A stretch of 48,817 nucleotides of DNA. It comes from a virus. The translations under genes and the position numbers were made by a program. The notes under the pieces were generated by a model that was not told where the DNA came from, did not search any database, and was given only the letters and a program-made list of their open reading frames with translations. Of the stretch, positions 46,636-48,817 are shown piece by piece. Each line of letters opens with the position of its first letter. Positions within the stretch are counted from its first letter, which is position 1. The stretch is from IMG/VR virus record IMGVR_UViG_3300005336_000010, positions 1 through 48,817 of that record; one strand, written 5' to 3'.

Positions 46636-47256
46636 ATGCTCGGGTTGAATCAGCGGGTGCGGGTCGCTCGGGGTCGACCGACTACCGGGCGGCCTGTGCC
46701 CGTCGATTACGCAGAAGCTGTCGAGAAGTGGGCACGCGAGCACGGCGGGCACGCGAAGCTCAAGTGGCTGCCTAGCCCGATGAACTGCTGGGCGGTGATC
46801 TTGTCGTACAAGGTCGGCGATCCGCGAGCGATGGATCAGCAGAGCGAGGGCGAGCCCGTATTGCTCCACGACTACTGGCCCGCCTCGCGGTGGGAGAAGG
46901 AAGCACCGAGCAGGGCACGCAGGCACCAAAAGACGGGCGCCATCGTGCACGGCTACTACGCCTACGAGTTGGACGAGCTCGGCGTGGAGGGCATCATCCA
47001 GCGGCTCGACCGAGGCAATATGCTCTCAGGTCGCGGCGAGTTCGGAACGAAGACCCCGGAGCAGGTAGGGCTCGGCCAAGTCGAGAAGCATAAGACGACG
47101 CAGGCACGGCGACTCGAGACCGCGCGTGACGATGCCGGCGCGCGGGCACGCGACATCAGGCGCAGGACCTACAAGATCCCGTTCCTCAGGGTCGGGATCT
47201 CGTTCGGGAGGGACGGCACGATCCAAAGGCAGGACAACCAAGGGAGTGACGCATGA
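46636..47256 (+). CDS. Unknown head/connector-region protein
   Basis: 206 residues from ATG 46636 (the longer open frame has no ribosome site). VPVDYAEAVEKWAREHGG, LKWLPSPMNCWAVILSYKVG, DPRAMDQQSEGEPVLLHDY: mixed alpha/beta. A basic helical C-terminus (KHKTTQARRLETARDDAGAR) follows. Position suggests a head-completion or internal head protein. Confidence 0.65.
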   Translation: MLGLNQRVRVARGRPTTGRPVPVDYAEAVEKWAREHGGHAKLKWLPSPMNCWAVILSYKVGDPRAMDQQSEGEPVLLHDYWPASRWEKEAPSRARRHQKTGAIVHGYYAYELDELGVEGIIQRLDRGNMLSGRGEFGTKTPEQVGLGQVEKHKTTQARRLETARDDAGARARDIRRRTYKIPFLRVGISFGRDGTIQRQDNQGSDA

Positions 47257-47924
47257 AGCATGGCGCAGCGGTACTGGATGCTCCGACGCTACCCGCGATG
47301 GAGCTGATTCCACCCCGCGAGGCGGACGTCGAGGGCGTGTTCAAGCAGCCCGGCAGCGCGCACCACAACCGCATCATCTACACCGAGACGGAACTCGATC
47401 TCGAGGCCACGAAAGCGTCCGCGAAGGTCAAGCTCGACGCGAACGGCAACGAGGTGTGGAAGAAGAACCCGAACACGGGCGAGGCGATCTACCCGATCCT
47501 CGTCAAAACGCCCGTCTACCGGCAGCGGCGCTACGTGCTCTGGGGCGACGATCGCAACCGGCACGTCAAGAAGGTCTACCACTTCGAGATGACGGCCCAG
47601 GAACTGGCCGAGGTGAAGCAGAAGGAAGCCGAGGCGACGTTCTTCCGCGACTTCGTGGCCGAGGCCGCGAAGGCCGGCCTCACGGCGGCCCAGGTGATCG
47701 CGAAGATCAAGGCCGACATCCTCGGGCCCGGCGAGCAGGACGTCGAGTTGTCGGTGACGGAGGAAGTCGTGGCGGCCGAGATGGCGAAGCTCGACAGCGA
47801 CATGATCGAGCGGCCAGAGGCAGAGGACGAGAACGTGGGCATCGGCGAGGACGACGAGACGCCCGTGATCCACAACGTGCCGGTCAGGTCGCCCTCCCAG
47901 CGGAGACGTAAGGGCAAGGCCTAG
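47253..47924 (+). CDS. Unknown head/connector-region protein
   Basis: 223 residues from ATG 47253, coupled. NRIIYTETELDLEATKASAK, VKTPVYRQRRYVLWGDDRNR, HVKKVYHFEMTAQELAEVKQ and a charged helical middle are visible. The C-terminus is acidic, then basic (SPSQRRRKGKA). Its frame ends at 47924 and the next gene begins there. Family unknown. Confidence 0.65.
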   Translation: MKHGAAVLDAPTLPAMELIPPREADVEGVFKQPGSAHHNRIIYTETELDLEATKASAKVKLDANGNEVWKKNPNTGEAIYPILVKTPVYRQRRYVLWGDDRNRHVKKVYHFEMTAQELAEVKQKEAEATFFRDFVAEAAKAGLTAAQVIAKIKADILGPGEQDVELSVTEEVVAAEMAKLDSDMIERPEAEDENVGIGEDDETPVIHNVPVRSPSQRRRKGKA

Positions 47925-48634
47925 TGAGCCAACTGACCGATAGGGCGTCAGCCCTTCGTGAGTTCTTCAGGCTCGTCAACGCGGATGCGTCCGACGACGA
48001 CCTGATCGAGCACGATTCGACCACGCTCGAGGGCGCCTACGAGGCGCTCGACGTCGGTCTCAAGCGTGCCCAGCTCTACCTGATGGGGATCGGTCAGGGC
48101 GAAATCTGGCTCGCGACGGGCTCGACGCTCACGGTCAGCGGGACGGACCCGGACAGGTACTCGGCGCTGCCGTCCGATTTCCTGAGGCTGAACTCCGATC
48201 CCGAGCAGCACCAAAGCGGGCTCGTCTATCCCACGGGGCTGCCGTGGGGCAGGGAGATCACGGCTGACGAGCGGAGACGCGTCACGGGCAACTTCTACTG
48301 GGTCGAATGGGACATCACGACCCAACTCGCTCGGATCAGATACGCGCGCGGGGCCGCCGTGCCGTCCACGATCAAGCCTGAGTACTTCAAGAACGCGACG
48401 ACGCTCGCTGACTCGACCGCGATGGACATCAGGCCAGACGACCGGAATCTCGTGCCGGCGTTCGCGGCAGAGTACGCGATGAACCAGTCATGGTTCGCGG
48501 GCGGCGACGAGCAGCGCCAAGCGATCACGCGCAACCTCGCGAGCTGCCAGCGCGAGAGCTTCCGGCGCGGCCGGCTCACAAGACGGCGGCGACAGGTCGC
48601 GACGAGCCCGGCTCGTGGGAGCTGGATCGTCTGA
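47924..48634 (+). CDS. Head-tail adaptor-like protein
   Basis: 236 residues from GTG 47924. Helical N-terminus (SALREFFRLVNADASDDDLI, EHDSTTLEGAYEALDVGLKR), then RYSALPSDFLRLNSDP, a phrase typical of phage head-tail connector and adaptor proteins ('yaLPsDFlrl'), and a strand FYWVEWDITTQLARIRYA. Sits between the head genes and the fibre gene, where an adaptor is expected. Confidence 0.7.
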   Translation: MSQLTDRASALREFFRLVNADASDDDLIEHDSTTLEGAYEALDVGLKRAQLYLMGIGQGEIWLATGSTLTVSGTDPDRYSALPSDFLRLNSDPEQHQSGLVYPTGLPWGREITADERRRVTGNFYWVEWDITTQLARIRYARGAAVPSTIKPEYFKNATTLADSTAMDIRPDDRNLVPAFAAEYAMNQSWFAGGDEQRQAITRNLASCQRESFRRGRLTRRRRQVATSPARGSWIV

Positions 48635-48817
48635 TGTATCCGCAGCCCGTGCTCACGCTCACGATGCTGCCGCTGACCGGCAAGGACCGGAGGCGGCACG
48701 TCTATCTGAGCCAGTCCGGATACGACTCGCTCACGAGCCTCTGCGCTGGCGCCGCTGTCACGGGACCGGCCGGCCCAACAGGTCCAGAGGGACCAGCCGG
48801 AGTGAGTGTTACCGTCA
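48634..48817 (+). CDS. Collagen-like fibre protein, N-terminal part (cut by window end)
   Basis: ATG at 48634 overlaps the TGA of the preceding connector gene. The first 24 residues (start MYPQPVLTLTMLPLTGKD) are unique to this end; the rest repeats the left end. Across the circle the protein is 80 residues, with a short Gly-X-Y collagen-like run (GPAGPTGPEGPAG), and it stops at 169-171. Collagen-like repeats in phages usually form trimeric fibre stalks. Its C-terminus (GDIWIVP) looks like the first half of a fibre motif whose second half starts the gene at 598, so this is probably the 5' piece of a fibre gene split by the HNH gene at 168-599. Confidence 0.8.
   Translation, partial: MYPQPVLTLTMLPLTGKDRRRHVYLSQSGYDSLTSLCAGAAVTGPAGPTGPEGPAGVSVTV
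48706..48817. repeat. Terminal direct repeat (right copy)
   Basis: Exact copy of bases 1-112. Removing one copy leaves a circle of 48705 bases. The repeat sits inside the collagen-like gene that begins at 48634. Confidence 0.95.

Noticed and set aside
1-48817. tRNA genes, CRISPR arrays, insertion sequences and att sites
   Set aside because: None could be supported by reading the intergenic stretches; no T-loop consensus, regular spacers, transposase or integrase was seen.

Overview
The window is a complete tailed-phage genome, opened arbitrarily. Bases 1-112 are repeated exactly at 48706-48817, so the molecule closes into a circle of 48705 unique bases, and a small collagen-like gene runs across the junction. 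The DNA is GC-rich, almost every gene starts inside the stop codon of the one before (ATGA, GTGA or TTGA overlaps), and there is a full set of head, packaging and virion genes. There is no sheath, baseplate or siphovirus tail-tube set. The large portal, the chain of Gln/Ala-rich virion proteins and a 2307-residue ejection-type protein point to a podovirus-like phage of an uncharacterised GC-rich bacterium. The host cannot be named from the sequence. I see no integrase, DNA polymerase, RNA polymerase, tRNA gene or CRISPR array.

Layout on the circle. (1) Packaging and head, 35276-48634 rightward: candidate small terminase, large terminase, several small genes (one P-loop protein, one LuxR-type HTH protein), portal, scaffold, major capsid, an inserted NUMOD4/HNH homing endonuclease, a beta-helix protein and connector proteins. 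(2) Tail and virion, 48634 through the origin to 18894: a collagen-like fibre gene split in two by an antisense HNH gene, a fibronectin/lectin-like appendage, many small virion proteins, a propeller-like tail protein, coiled-coil internal proteins and the giant polyvalent protein. (3) Lysis-type cassette, 18891-20577: two membrane proteins, a DUF5675 protein and a spanin-like protein. (4) A leftward operon, 22658-20709: DUF932, a Cys-rich zinc protein and two small proteins, ending in a terminator with a T-run. (5) A 317-base divergent control region, then rightward early genes from 22976: an XRE repressor that appears leaderless, an HNH protein, ERF single-strand annealing protein, YqaJ-type exonuclease, HTH_39 protein and RusA-type resolvase, which together form a recombination module. 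(6) 26162-27459 holds two structured non-coding stretches, one with pseudoknot topology. (7) 28250-29567: a small Cys protein and an XRE regulator transcribed leftward, divergent from a C5-cytosine methyltransferase, with two matching palindromic operators between them. (8) 29564-35202: a chain of small accessory genes joined by recurring junction sequences, leading back into packaging.

Items most worth a second look are the HNH gene that fits exactly into the fibre gene (432 bases, frame kept on both sides), the methyltransferase/C-protein-like control locus, the pseudoknot RNA candidate after rusA, the direct repeats that bracket single genes at coupled stop/start junctions, and a gene nested in an alternative frame at 37788-38018.
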